Shown here: positions 49,601 through 58,170 of the stretch, one piece after another
Layout of the letters: each line of letters opens with the position of its first letter
Position numbering within the stretch: position 1 is the stretch's first letter
Source: Hyperoodon ampullatus
Lineage: Eukaryota; Chordata; Mammalia; Artiodactyla; Ziphiidae
Assembly: GCA_949752795.1 (NCBI GenBank)
Contig: OX457057.1
Coordinates: forward strand, 162,045,980-162,109,979
Reading direction: 5' to 3'
DNA length: 64,000 nt
The notes under the pieces: generated by a model
The model's database searches: none
The model's input: the letters and a program-made list of their open reading frames with translations, nothing else
Told to the model about the DNA's origin: nothing
Translations under genes and position numbers: made by a program

Positions 49601-50488
49601 GTAAACCTAAAATTGCCTAAAAAATAAAATAAAGCCTATTAATTAAAACAAAAGCAAAGCTCAAGTGAAAGAATCACAGCTTTAGTGCTAAAAAGGACTT
49701 AAGTCACCCACCCAAAACCTACTCCAACTGTGGGTAACTCCTACTCCACAGCATCCCTGACATGTGGTTGCCCAGTCTTTAATTGTACACTTATGGTGAC
49801 AAGTTGCTTATTTCCTAACCAATTCATTTTGTATCTCTAACATCTGGCACATAGTAGATACTTGACAAATTTCAGAATCAAGGATAGCTCTAACTGTAAA
49901 ATGTGCAATCTAATATTGAACCAAAACATATTCCTATAAATTTCCCTTACTCAAAGAATCATGGAACATTAAGAGCTAGAAGAGACTTCAGAGATCTTCT
50001 GGTCTCTCCTTCCCATTTTACTGAAGAGAATACCAAGAGAGGGAGATAAGCACTCATATAAATCCCAAGTTACAACTAAACAGCACAGATAACTTCAAGA
50101 TGAAGACTTACCGCTTAGGTTTGAAGACAACTTTCTGTCCTCCTTCAAGTATCAGTAAGGCTTTCAGTTGTGTCCCTTTATAACCTACATCAGCTTTAAT
50201 GATTTTCTTGGTGGCCATGGCATGCATGATTGCCCCCAGCTCTGGTGTCTCTTCAGGGTACACTTCCCGGGGAACCACCCACTGGGCTGCAATCTCCCAG
50301 GGAGACTGCAAGGTGTGGTCCAGCTTGGACACCAGCTCTACCCGCAAGCCAGCCATCATTCGGTGAAAGGCCCTCTGGTCCTCCCGGTTGGCAGCTGATG
50401 TATCTAAGTTGTCAATTAGGAAAACTTTGGTGAAGATAAAGATGACAAGGAGAATTGCTAACAGCACGACTCGCTGCTTTAGCTTCAT
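24199..50488 (-). CDS. FAM20B: FAM20B, glycosaminoglycan xylosylkinase (complete spliced coding region, 7 coding exons)
   Basis: The product belongs to the FAM20 family of secretory-pathway kinases. FAM20B phosphorylates the 2-hydroxyl of xylose in the proteoglycan linker tetrasaccharide in the Golgi, which promotes chain extension. Seen here: join of 50112-50488, 44606-44692, 40645-40754, 30065-30236, 29436-29627, 26966-27025 and 24199-24430 on the minus strand. This totals 1,230 nt, or 409 codons plus TAA, with every junction GT-AG and all phases consistent. Residues 1-25 form a basic-then-hydrophobic signal anchor ([19 protein letters not shown]). The catalytic loop GNADRHHYE places the catalytic Asp at 289, and LLDNAKSFG places the metal-binding DFG-like Asp at 309. 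A Cys-rich stretch (CFYGKCYYC) begins near 195. No frameshift or premature stop is seen. I know this protein family well, so the identification is very secure. Confidence 0.97.
24431..26965. other. FAM20B intron 7 (between last two coding exons)
   Basis: Contains an old L1 relic at about 24,610-25,050. A diverged block at about 25,380-26,100 ends ctcctgactgtaccagactg and may be a degenerate LTR; I could not classify it. The rest is unique. Confidence 0.4.
24610..25050 (+). mobile_element. Old L1 3'-end relic
   Basis: Shows the worn L1 pattern gttcattgcagtgctatttg, then ggaataccatgcagccatta, ending in an AT-rich 3' UTR. It is much more diverged than the L1s at the left edge. Confidence 0.75.
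26966..27025 (-). CDS. FAM20B: FAM20B coding exon 6 (60-nt micro-exon)
   Basis: The exon lies between the acceptor ttttcag and the donor gtaagt. It codes [19 protein letters not shown] and parts of the two boundary codons (Ser313 and Ile333). It continues the DFG-like loop ([15 protein letters not shown]). Phase is 2 in and 2 out. Confidence 0.95.
28059..28471 (+). mobile_element. 5'-truncated L1 insertion with a tiny 5' inversion
   Basis: L1 3' end with clear target duplications caatagtgactca at 28046-28058 and 28472-28484. The first ~15 bases (cttctttatccattc) are the reverse complement of the L1 segment (gaatggataaagaag) that should precede aagatatggtac. That is the mark of twin priming. 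It ends in an A-rich tail with a C9-10 run. Confidence 0.9.
29023..29231 (+). mobile_element. CHR-2-type SINE in FAM20B intron 6
   Basis: Near-consensus body with A tail. The target duplication aaagtcctcag is at 29012-29022 and 29232-29242. It is antisense to FAM20B. Confidence 0.95.
29436..29627 (-). CDS. FAM20B: FAM20B coding exon 5 (catalytic exon)
   Basis: This 192-nt exon codes residues 250-312 plus two bases of Ser313. It holds both key acidic residues: Asp289 in GNADRHHYE and Asp309 in LLDNAK. It is separated from coding exon 4 by only 437 bp, and that short intron contains a CHR-2 SINE. A second same-strand CHR-2 SINE lies about 200 bp beyond its other end. Confidence 0.97.
29705..29910 (+). 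mobile_element. CHR-2-type SINE in FAM20B intron 5
   Basis: The target duplication aaaacacagagaag is at 29691-29704 and 29911-29924. It occupies almost half of a 437-bp intron and is antisense to FAM20B. Confidence 0.95.
30065..30236 (-). CDS. FAM20B: FAM20B coding exon 4 (Cys-rich segment)
   Basis: This 172-nt exon runs from the acceptor tttag to the donor gtaatt-type site (AG|gtaa). It codes [17 protein letters not shown], then [20 protein letters not shown], then [19 protein letters not shown]. The four clustered cysteines are typical of the disulphide-bonded FAM20 fold. It follows a 10.4-kb intron that is rich in repeats. Confidence 0.96.
30340..30520 (-). mobile_element. Old L1 3'-UTR relic
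   Basis: T-rich then tctccctttccctctctgtc pattern typical of reverse-strand L1M 3' UTRs. Short and diverged. Confidence 0.5.
30825..30882. repeat. TG/TA-rich simple repeat
   Basis: Irregular alternating purine-pyrimidine tract (tgtgtgtgtatatgtatg...). Confidence 0.75.
31635..31863 (-). mobile_element. CHR-2-type SINE, reverse strand, long T tract
   Basis: About 37 T's, then the reverse-complement CHR-2 body. The target duplication tccaccaaag is at 31625-31634 and 31864-31873. It is in the same orientation as FAM20B transcription and inverted relative to the two SINEs at 29.0 and 29.7 kb. Confidence 0.95.
31990..32375 (+). mobile_element. Old LINE 3'-end relic (L1M-type)
   Basis: Contains gcctgatggaggctaaaaag and ends in tctaaaattatttcaaaata plus aaaagtt, a recurrent old mammalian LINE 3' end. 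Subfamily not certain. Confidence 0.55.
32830..33052 (+). mobile_element. CHR-1-related SINE
   Basis: B-box ggttcaatccc and repeated gccgcaact units. The target duplication aacattata is at 32821-32829 and 33053-33061. Confidence 0.9.
33617..33911 (+). mobile_element. CHR-1-type SINE
   Basis: Full-length CHR-1 body. The target duplication aaaaatgagcaaagg is at 33602-33616 and 33912-33926. Confidence 0.95.
34690..34900 (+). repeat. MIR SINE relic
   Basis: Diverged MIR pattern: gcatgacattgggcatgtaa, then ctaagctccctctgtaaaac, then ggttgtgaagagtgaa. Confidence 0.75.
35100..35457 (+). mobile_element. Ancient LTR, left part (split by L1)
   Basis: The sequence up to gggttcgatta continues, after the inserted L1, as tttgctagggcggctcacag at 36,906. 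Together these resemble an old mammalian ERVL-class LTR. The family was assigned from memory and is uncertain. Confidence 0.5.
35456..35486. repeat. (ATTA)n simple repeat
   Basis: About seven attaatta-type units directly before the L1 start. Probably grew from the L1 target duplication. Confidence 0.85.
35487..36905 (+). mobile_element. 5'-truncated L1 (ORF2 C-terminus and 3' UTR)
   Basis: Starts at ORF2 (acagtctcttcaataaatgg) and carries [16 protein letters not shown] and similar ORF2 segments with stops. The G-rich 3' UTR leads to acctcaataaaaaaaaa. It sits inside an ancient LTR. Confidence 0.9.
36906..37450 (+). mobile_element. Ancient LTR, right part
   Basis: Runs from tgctagggcggctcacaggt to the end pattern ggaactggggacagaatcca and tatttcttattat. 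It is the continuation of the block at 35,100-35,457. Confidence 0.5.
37590..37950 (+). repeat. L2 LINE relic
   Basis: Pattern cttttccatggcctcccagt and tgctacaattcgttttctga typical of L2-derived sequence. Confidence 0.5.
38555..38700 (+). repeat. L2 3'-end relic
   Basis: Contains agctccttgaaggcaggaag and ttcaataaataaatgaatga, the usual L2 3' terminus. Confidence 0.8.
38735..38965 (+). repeat. MIR SINE relic
   Basis: Starts tctgggtttgaatcctggct, with gtgaatttgggaaagtcatg and ggattaaataaggtaa downstream. Confidence 0.85.
39031..39376 (+). mobile_element. MLT1-type MaLR solo LTR
   Basis: Starts tgctatggactgaatgttca and continues with ggtatttggaggtgggattt, ataagaagagacatga and agaactgtgaaaaataaatc. 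It ends cacactaagaca. This is the familiar pattern of an ancient ERVL-MaLR LTR. No internal gene sequence is present. Confidence 0.85.
39380..39645 (+). repeat. L2 LINE relic
   Basis: Contains attcttcaatactcagccca and tctctgagtctctagacagc, fitting L2. Diverged. Confidence 0.5.
39650..40620. other. Unique intronic sequence
   Basis: About 1 kb within FAM20B intron 4 in which I see no repeat, exon or simple repeat. Confidence 0.4.
40645..40754 (-). CDS. FAM20B: FAM20B coding exon 3
   Basis: This 110-nt exon lies between an accag acceptor and the donor gtaagg. It codes [18 protein letters not shown], then [18 protein letters not shown], plus the first base of Gly192. Its reading phase (2 in, 1 out) matches both neighbours. 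It starts about 60 bp left of an old inverted SINE at 40,813. Confidence 0.95.
40813..40944 (-). mobile_element. Older tRNA-Glu SINE, reverse strand
   Basis: T-rich, then ggctgcattgtgcagcttg, the reverse B-box gggatcgaacc, and ending ggggaattccc. The target duplication aacagtag is at 40805-40812 and 40945-40952. It lies about 60 bp upstream (gene sense) of the acceptor of coding exon 3. Confidence 0.85.
40980..41240 (+). mobile_element. Old L1 3'-end relic with ATTACA-type repeats
   Basis: Near-tandem acattacatttt units lie at 41,015-41,065. They are followed by the old L1 end gggttcactatactattctt and ttcataataaaattt. Confidence 0.6.
41410..41720 (-). mobile_element. Old L1 3'-UTR relic
   Basis: Reverse-strand pattern ataattccacaaccgagaag and cttttcactcatcattgtat typical of old L1M 3' UTRs. 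Confidence 0.5.
41736..41832 (+). mobile_element. 97-bp L1 3'-end insertion
   Basis: Only the last part of an L1 3' UTR (gtataactgattcactttgt to caataaagatgtt plus A's). Exact target duplications aaaaatgactgtgca are at 41721-41735 and 41833-41847. It matches the 3' ends of the tandem units at 1-2,325. Confidence 0.95.
41952..42195 (+). mobile_element. CHR-2-type SINE in FAM20B intron 3 side
   Basis: Near-consensus CHR-2 body with a complex aaataaataataa tail. The target duplication ataacataaaa ends at 41951 and recurs at about 42196-42206. Confidence 0.9.
42526..42653 (+). mobile_element. Older tRNA-Glu SINE
   Basis: Head gacttccctggcagtccagt, B-box-like ggtcagatccc, and ending ggccacaaaaataaataaat. 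A short gaaacgt duplication flanks it. Confidence 0.85.
42760..42940 (+). mobile_element. Old L1 relic
   Basis: Worn pattern aacaatgagataccacttta, then tggtgtccatcaacagagaa. Confidence 0.6.
43050..43960 (-). mobile_element. Old L1 relic on reverse strand, split by a SINE
   Basis: Reverse-strand L1 3' pattern: attcaaagggtatgaacatt and taatctttgccattttcagt, then tagtatcccattgtttcaac. It continues beyond the SINE at 43,421. Confidence 0.65.
43421..43537 (-). mobile_element. Older tRNA-Glu SINE, reverse strand
   Basis: ggccacgctgcatggcttgt, reverse B-box, and ending aagggaattcc. It is flanked by tggatttt copies. Confidence 0.88.
43965..44605. other. Unique FAM20B intron 3 sequence
   Basis: AT-rich sequence leading to the donor side of coding exon 2. 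No repeat or exon recognised. Confidence 0.4.
44606..44692 (-). CDS. FAM20B: FAM20B coding exon 2
   Basis: This 87-nt exon lies between the acceptor ctctgcag and the donor gtatgt. It completes Arg126 and codes [28 protein letters not shown] plus the first two bases of Arg155. It was found by spliced reading because no long frame marks it. Confidence 0.95.
45005..45070 (+). repeat. L2 3'-end relic
   Basis: Pattern cttcagcacagtgttaagcc and catgcttaataaatgtctac. Confidence 0.75.
45594..45813 (+). mobile_element. CHR-2-type SINE, near consensus
   Basis: One of the least diverged CHR-2 copies in the window. The target duplication atatactcaaacat is at 45580-45593 and 45814-45827. It is antisense to FAM20B in intron 2. 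Confidence 0.95.
46270..46375 (+). repeat. MIR-class relic
   Basis: Contains cattttccccagctgtaaaa and gacctccaaggtccctttca. Confidence 0.7.
46480..46595. mobile_element. Mariner-type deletion derivative (116 bp)
   Basis: Terminal repeats ttgggttggccaaaa at both ends and TA duplications (46478-46479 and 46596-46597). It is longer than the copy at 21.5 kb and keeps non-palindromic internal mariner sequence (gatcttcgtgaaagtgaaaa). Confidence 0.9.
46980..47460. other. Moderately GC-rich intronic block, possible ancient repeat
   Basis: G-rich plus-strand sequence with the pattern gagcaatgggaatccctgga resembling an old mammalian repeat that I could not name. No exon or conserved frame is seen. 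Confidence 0.3.
48000..48125 (+). repeat. MIR SINE relic
   Basis: Pattern agtctcagtttcttacgctg and gtgtaatgcctggcaaatgg. Confidence 0.7.
48770..49660 (+). mobile_element. Old L1 3'-end relic
   Basis: Worn ORF2 C-terminus (gctgatgggaatgtaaaacg; ccatatgatccagcaattgt; acaatggaatattatttagc), then a 3' UTR ending in aaaataaaataaag. It contains an A20 tract near 49,131-49,151. Confidence 0.85.
49800..50045 (+). repeat. L2 3' end followed by MIR-class relic
   Basis: L2-like catctggcacatagtagata at 49,840, then gagctagaagagacttcaga and ttttactgaagagaatacca. Confidence 0.55.
50112..50488 (-). CDS. FAM20B: FAM20B coding exon 1 (start codon, signal anchor)
   Basis: ATG is at 50488-50486. The exon codes for residues 1-125 plus two bases of Arg126. 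It ends in AAGCG before the donor gtaagt. It carries the N-terminal Golgi signal anchor, the luminal stem ([15 protein letters not shown]) and the start of the kinase N-lobe ([19 protein letters not shown]). Phase to the next exon is 2. Confidence 0.97.
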
Positions 50489-50620
50489 GTTGACCTCTTT
50501 TCCTTCTCCCCTGACTACTCTCTCTCACTTATCAAGGAGAGCAGGTGGTGATTGTCAGCAAGGAGATTCCATGATTATACACACTGGTCCATTTCTTCAC
50601 TGAGGTGCCTCCCACAATTC
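50489..50620 (-). other. FAM20B: FAM20B 5' UTR part of exon 2 (inferred)
   Basis: Upstream of the ATG on the minus strand there is no in-frame coding similarity. The best 3' splice site is cttgcag at 50627-50621, which would give 132 nt of 5' UTR before the start codon. The pyrimidine tract is weak, so the boundary is tentative. Confidence 0.5.
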
Positions 50621-52979
50621 CTGCAAGTCCAAGTATAAAGCACAATTCAATCAGAAATTCTGTCCTTCCACCCCTGAATCTTTTGCAAGCCTCAAATATA
50701 TTACTCACCATTTTAGCCTTGCTAATCCTATGCCCGAGAAGACCCAATAATTTAAAATGAACTGGTCCAAGGAAGGACCTAATAGTTAAGAACCGGGTAC
50801 AATGAAAATTTTAAAGCAAATACTACCATTTTAATAGGGTGCAGAGCCATCTAGGAGCCATTTGGATGGCTACCAATTCCTAGAAACCAAAACAATAGGA
50901 AAAAGCACAAAAAAGTAAAATATTAAGATAGCATAACTCCTTAACTTTTATTTTTACCTTTCAAAATCCATAAAGGACTTTTGAATATCCAAAACCACCA
51001 GTATTTGGTAACTTTTCAGTTATATCCTCCAAATATAAGCCTTATGACATGTTATAAGACAGGAACTCCTAAAAATGCCAAAGAGGGTACAGAGGAGAGT
51101 GATAACTCCCTCTCCAAATTCAAATACCTAGCAATCCTGGACATGTCACATCTGCTATTCATGTATTTAAATACAACGAACACCCAGATATGTATCTCTA
51201 CTTAATCAGTCTTCTACTAATTATTTTTCAAAATTAAAAACCCTGTAAAATATGGATAATCAAATCTGGATAAATTAAGTAAAGGAAAAACATATCCCTA
51301 TACCATCTGGCTATTAGTAGAACATGACCAGAAAACTAATGAAACCTGGTACTAGAGCAACACTATGAAATCTGGACTGGTCAGGCACATAACAAACATA
51401 CTGATGCTACAGACATAAAGAAGTGCTGCTTCCGGTGTGGGGCACACCACCCTCTGGTCAATTCTGAAGCTAAAAGATTCCAAATACAAGATTTTTGCAA
51501 GGGTGTCAAGAACATTCAATTCAGCCTCATTTGCATGCTGACAGGTTGCTTTCCACTCCACAGGGCCATTTAAAAACGTGCACAAGCTCACTTTGCTACA
51601 TGCCTACAGGCAGCACGCACAGGGCTAACACAAAGATGACAAGAAGATAACAGGGTGTTGCTTCACTCTCCAATTCATTTAACAACTCAAACCATTAATT
51701 GAAGAAATAAAACCAATACAAAAGATAGGACAAACGATTCAGGCTGAGACACTCCCACCCAAACTGGAGACTGCTCCCCTAATAACAGCTAGAAACACAT
51801 CCAAAAACAGTCTACTAGAGCAACAGTGTGTTCTAAGGGCAGCACCTTGCTCAGAGCTTGCTGACATGCAGTTTATTCGTGGTGATTAACCTCTCTTCCC
51901 ATTCATTTTCATAAAGATGGGAAAGCGAGAGTCACATTCAAATTGTAATTATCTCCAGCCACCTGTTTTGTTGTATCATCATCTCCCAGAGAGTACATAA
52001 CACCATTAGCTGAAACACAGGCAACTCAAGTACATCCAAAATGTAACTGTGATGGTATCAAGTTTGGTGTGAAACTCAGTAGAACAGTTCCCTGTGATTA
52101 CTGATAACAGCAATGCTAGTAGAGCAGATTTCAGAGATTTTTGCTAGTTCCAACATGACCTAAACCACACAACTTCTTCAATTATTTGTTCAGCAGTACA
52201 CATCTCTGGCTGCAGTGGTAAAAGGTAACATGGAAATCTCCCTGTGTCAGCAATCATTTCCTCAGCACCTCCAGCTGCAACTACCTCCTACTGAGGTACA
52301 ATTCTGGCACAAAGGGGTCAGATGAACAGCCGTTCACTTCCTACAAAACCCTCCTCAGGACTAAAGACTGGTTAACCCGTGAACTTCTAATGACGCTGCT
52401 CATTTCCTTTAGAACGAAGAAAGTCCTCCGGTATGCTATATAAACAAATTATATCTAAACATTTATCACAAAGGTTAGGGAGAGTGAGGGCTCTTTGTTT
52501 TTTTTTTTTTTAATCACCAATGCAATAGGAAGTTCTAGTAGCTCCAAAATTCAAACAAAACACACTGAGTCGGTATGCTTTTCAATTCTGAAACCTCATT
52601 ACCTTCTGATGGGCCTCAGAAGAGCACATGCATCAGTTCAGGGCTGCAGATAATTCATCCACTCAACTAGGACAGAAATTTCTATTGTGAGCTGAAGAGT
52701 TCAACTGCTACCTCACTTCACTGTTTACCTCTGCAGATTAGTAGTGAGGGCAGGTTTAACGAAGGGGCTGAACAAGCTTTCTTGTTTGGGATTAGTCACC
52801 ACACCCTGGTAGAACAAGTAAGATTGCAAATTGACACTGTTCTCGACAACTGCCCGTCATGCCCACAGCCATTGACTTCATTTAGTGCTCAGCACCTTCT
52901 ACTGGATCCCTGAAAGAACTGCCTCTGGGCCTCCAGGTCCTCCGATCCAGACTAGATAATGCAGCAAAATCATTTTTCT

Positions 52980-53430
52980 AATCACACACCGTTTCTGAGT
53001 TCTATAAATCCCTTAGCAAGGCATTAAAGCCCTACCCTAAATGACTTCGGCCAGTCTACATTGCTAGGCATCACTCTCATTCTCTTCACTCATCACTTGT
53101 CAGCTTCCACCACAAACGTGGTCCCCTAAGTCACTCCTCACTGGAACTCTCTCAAAATTCCTCTAGCTCTTTTCTTCCCAACTTCTCCTGTTTAAAGCCT
53201 ATTTAAGCTTTCAAAGGCCATCTCCAAAGCCATTTCTGGTCTCTCCTCACACTCTATAGTAACTAACCTCTCTCATCTTTAGACCAGTACTTAACTACAT
53301 TCTGCCTCATCCAGTGTCTTCTTGTATGTCGTTCTCAATCCCCCTCTCAGAATCTTGGCTCCTTAGTGATGGTAACTACCTTTGCACTCCCTGCAGTACG
53401 TAGCATAGTAAGGGTAGATGCATTATTCAC
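52980..53430 (+). repeat. L2 LINE relic
   Basis: Diverged L2: ctggtctctcctcacactct, then tggctccttagtgatggtaa and gtagcatagtaagggtag. Confidence 0.5.
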
Positions 53431-54420
53431 CTAAACTGAACAAACTACTGCAAATGAGGCTATGCAAGTATCTTAGGACTCTGCTGTTAATTTCCTCCGT
53501 ATTCGGTATCAAATGAGTGTGTATTAACTGGCACCTTAATGCTGGCTGTCCTCAATTAGCTCTCCTGTGTTTGGGAATCTACTTCTCTACCAACACTCTA
53601 CTCAATTTAGTTGGCGGTTTCAGAGTACAGTCTCTTTTTCTGAGTACTGACAGTTCAGAAAGAGGTTTTCCTTTAGCTGGAAACCTGCTACTCCTTCAGC
53701 CTACAGGGCAAGCACAATGATATTCAAGAAATCGACAATGTAGAGGTTTTAGCGGAATTTTTACAAAAAGTCTATGAGTTTGCAAGACTCCTATTCCAGA
53801 AAAATGTATCAGATGCACGATACAGAATAATTCCATCCTCTAATAACGGTAGACTCTTTCACTCTTTACAATGACCCCCTTCTCTCCTGTATGCTTGAGA
53901 GGGGAGGGTACCCAAGACAGTTTCCATGCTGTATTATCTTCTTTTCTTACTTGAGACAACAGCATACTATGTACACTCTGCAAACTGGGTTTCTAAGAGG
54001 ATCCCCCCTTTCAGATACTAAGAAAATGAAAGCAAGATCACTGGGTATATCCCAAGTTATTCATGAAAACTTCTCTTGCATTCCCAGGAGCCTGCCTGCT
54101 ACATTTCATGCCCTCACCTCCTGTATAAATGCATCCAACAGTGTAACATTGTCCAGTTATATTATGGTCATTTATTTTAATGTTTCGGTTATGTGAAACA
54201 GAGCCTACCTCAAAGAACAGTCTCAAGGTAATAACATAACTCAAAAAATGTTAAATATAAAAAGGCAAGTGTGTAAGTCTTCACACTAAAAGCTGGTATA
54301 AATTCCCAGACTGGAGTTCTGGAAGGTAGAAGCTTATTAAGGAATTTTCGTACTGAACCCTGGTTTCACTCTCAGCTCCATCAGTGAAATGAGGCTTGAT
54401 ATGGAAGCTAATATTTCATT

Positions 54421-54441
54421 CCTCTCTCACTCTCCCTCCCT

Positions 54442-54504
<63 letters not shown>

Positions 54505-54507
54505 ACT
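54421..54507. repeat. Compound (CTCC)n(CT)n(CA)n microsatellite
   Basis: A run of ccct units, about 16 CT units and about 13 CA units in succession, with almost no interruption. Confidence 0.97.
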
Positions 54508-55269
54508 ATCTTACACATTTGATAAGTGTTTCATAAGGATAAACTTATGACTAAAAATTGTTTTGCAAGAAACAGGTTCACATAGAAAAAGGTGAAGTCT
54601 TAGTATAAAGACTAGAATCCTCTGTTCAAGAATCTGGCTGATGTCTGGAGGAACACATACAGAAATACACATCAGTGCAAAGATCTGTTAGTCATCAGCT
54701 GATAAAATTCAATATATGTGGCTGCTGAGGAACATGCAAAGACCTCACCCCAACACTTATTATCTTATCAAGGGCTCCCACAAGCCACCAGTGAGGTTCC
54801 AAGCCTTATCAGTAGCAGTGCCACGTTGAATCGCCCTCTGATCAAGTGACAACCTCACGTTACTTCTCCGAAGGTCACGGAGAAGAAATCCCAACTTCTG
54901 CTCATAGCAACTAAAGTGAAGCCTTCAGTAATACTCTTTAATGAGTAAAGAAAAAAAGCGGTCAGCGGTCAAATCAAGTTCTTACCACACGAAGGGAATG
55001 TAACATGCTTTGTGAGTGTCAAATACCGGAAGAAAACATTCCGTATGAACATTTCATGCAGAGGGCTATTAACAAAGGAGATGGTGAAGGGGGCTGGATT
55101 TATTATATAACTAGTAAAACATCTTATCATGTTTTACTCACACAATCTCCTCACCCTTGATCTTAGTAGAAATTACAAGGCCACTTTTCCAAACTTCTTT
55201 GGTCACTGTTGGTCTCAGCAAACCTCTGAAGGTTTGGTTAGTATAAAAGGTAAGACCTGAATTTAATTA

Positions 55270-55700
55270 AGAGTTTTTGGTTGACTGTCTACAAAGACAG
55301 ACACCAACAATTCCTCCCATCGGGAGGTGGAATCTATTTTTCCTTCCCCTGAATCTGGCCTAGCTTTGTAACTTGCTTTGATCAACAGAATGCTGTGGAA
55401 GTGGCTGTGTGCTAGGTGTCTTAAAAGACCTAGCAGCTTCCATTTGGGGCCAAGCTACTATGTAAAGCAGCTCAGGCTAGACTACTGAATGATGGGAGAC
55501 CTGGCCAGCCCCTAGTTATTCTGGCCACTCCAGCTAAGTGCCAGACACAGAAGTGAAGCCATTAAGGGCATTCCAGTTCCAATTGAGGCCCCAGCTAAAT
55601 ACAGCCACCCATCTGACTCCAGCCTATATCATTTGGGCAGAAGAACCAGTCAGCTGGGCACAGTTGATCTATATAGTCATGAGAAACAACAAATCGTTTA
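55270..55700 (+). repeat. Ancient diverged LTR-like repeat
   Basis: Pattern cttgctttgatcaacagaat and aaagacctagcagcttccat recalls an old mammalian LTR-type repeat. Family not certain. Confidence 0.4.
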
Positions 55701-56514
55701 GTCTTACCCCCACTACATTTGGGGGTAATTTGTAAAACCCAGCATTCTCACATCTATTCTGTCCACATCAACTATTTGGGAGACATTAAATTAACCATTA
55801 ATACAAATAAAGATTGGATTAATAAATAATTAAGGTCTCTTAAAGGTAACACAAGAAAAAACCAGAATCTCAAACGGATCATTTACTAAAGTCCCTTTAC
55901 ATACTTTAGAGCAATCAAGGCTAACCTTACACACTCAGAGACTCATACAACTATACACACCCAGTTTATAAAGCCTAACCTTTAAACTTCAGCCAAAATT
56001 ACAACCCTTTAGTACAACAACAAAAAAAATTTAAAACACACATACTTTCACCTTGGGGTAAGTCTGATATACTGCCCTTTTGTTAATTGGTGGTGAAATT
56101 AGAGCACTGTGCTACATTCTTACCAGCTACCCCCTAGAAATAAATGCAGTCTCTCCTGATGGTTAGTGACAATTACTATAAGTAAAATAAAGAGCATTCA
56201 GAAATCTCTCCACTTATCATTGTGTTTCTAGCTAGGAAGTCAAAACCTCTCATACCAAATGGCATCTAGTTTTTATTACATGAATAAATCCCTATTATCC
56301 TCAGAAAACCAGCCTACTCCTGCACTGCCACCACTGCCCACAACAGCATAATACTGTTCTTCTTCACGTTCAGTTGGGAGTCTTCAACTAAGACAAAATC
56401 TAACAACAAGTAATATCATAAATCAGTATCTACATAGTTTTCCTTTCCCTGCTAATTCTCCACTTAAGAAACAGCTTAATTCACCTTCTTTCTAAATATA
56501 AACTCTTCTGTAGC

Positions 56515-56715
56515 AGAGGGGTTAAGAATATGTGCTCTGGATTCAGAATGCCTGGGTCTGAATGCCTGCTAACCTCTCTGGGCCTCAGTTTCCTCATATG
56601 GAAAATGAAATAAGAACACTACTACCTGACTCACAGAATTGTTAAAAATGAATGTCATTACCATGTGTACTGTGCTAAAATTAGTGCTTGGACAACCTAT
56701 AGTAATTCTTGTTGG
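56515..56715 (+). repeat. MIR SINE relic
   Basis: Clear MIR: ttcagaatgcctgggtctga, ggcctcagtttcctcatatg, and a 3' part gctaaaattagtgcttgg. Confidence 0.88.
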
Positions 56716-58039
56716 TCATTATTACCGTATCAAAAACCCAAAGATGACTTCCTGAGGAGAAAGAATGACAAAGAAAATAACCCTCATTGGTTATGTTGTC
56801 TTCTGGGTTACACAGTCAGGGGCTGGATACCTATGTTGCATTACCAAGAGTTCTAGTAATCTTATATTCCTGAACTAAATCCTTTCCTAAATTTGAGGAG
56901 TAGCTAAGGCTGGAAGCAAGTAGGTTTCTTCAGAGAGGGTACCAAGTAAAGCAGAAAACTGGGAGGTTATGTCACTAATCTGACCAACCTGTTTCTCTTC
57001 TCTACAAAGTTCAATTCTACCACATTCAATGTAAGTGAAACAGATGGGGAGCATGAACTTTTTCTATTTCACAAAAACGGCCGAATAGAATGCCCTTCAC
57101 GATATTCTTCAGTTTGGAAAATTAAATCTGTGCTTTAAAGATGACAGCTTTGCAGGTCCTAAAGCTTTTAAGATAAGCTCTGAAGTAACCTAAGTTACAG
57201 GTACAGAAAATCAAATCTCCATATAGTCTGAATTGGTTCAAGTGTTATATATTCCTCACAGTTTTCACTTCCACTTAAATATTTATTCACATATGTAAAC
57301 TTTTTTTTTCGGGAAATCCTCTAACAGCTCCCTGTGAAGGAAGGAACGAAAATGATCACCAGGCATTAATGAAGCAAAAAGTAGCCTTTCTTCCTGGTGT
57401 GAGAGTAAAACTGTAACAGGCTATGGACTATTTGTTCCCTCTTTGAAAAAAAATCAATTCCTGCAACCTATCCCATTTAAACCTTGATTTAGGGCAACCC
57501 TCTAATGCTCTTCCTTGAAAAATGAAAAGAAAAAACCTTCAGCTCATACTGCTAGTGAGATTTGTTCTAAAAAACCAACACATGCAGTGTTCATTGATTT
57601 AGGAAACTCTAAGGAAATGCCTAAGAATCTGCATTCTCTTTCAAATGGACCAGGTATAATGAACTTTCCTAAGTTCCAGGTATTTCACTGCTCAATTATC
57701 GGTATCTAACAACCATTTAAGGCTATATAGAATATAATTACTATATAGCATAGAAATATGGAATTTCAAATCATATAACGTTTACTTCAGATTTTCATGT
57801 TTTCCATCTTTATTGTTCAGTTCACTACAGTTCTTGAAAAGGTATGTCAGCTTTATTCAACAGTGACACCTCACACTTTTAACTTTATGTTCTAGGGTAT
57901 GTCAAGCTGACAGGCCACAGATCACTTTAGAAATAGGAACCCCAAGCAGGTCTGTGCTTAGTTATGGCTGAGTGGCTCCAGGCACGATCCCTTGTTATAT
58001 ATGAATATAAATGCACATACACACATATATTTTTTGGCA

Positions 58040-58170
58040 TGCCTGTCTCCTCTACCCTATTGTAAGTTCCTCAAGGACAGGGGAAATATTTTACTCTCTT
58101 TGTAGTTCCAAGTAACCTAGCACAGTGCAGGGCACATGAGAGGTACTGGATAAAATGCTTATTGAATAAA
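58040..58170 (+). repeat. L2 3'-end relic
   Basis: gtaagttcctcaaggacagg, then tgcagggcacatgagaggta and cttattgaataaaa. Confidence 0.8.
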
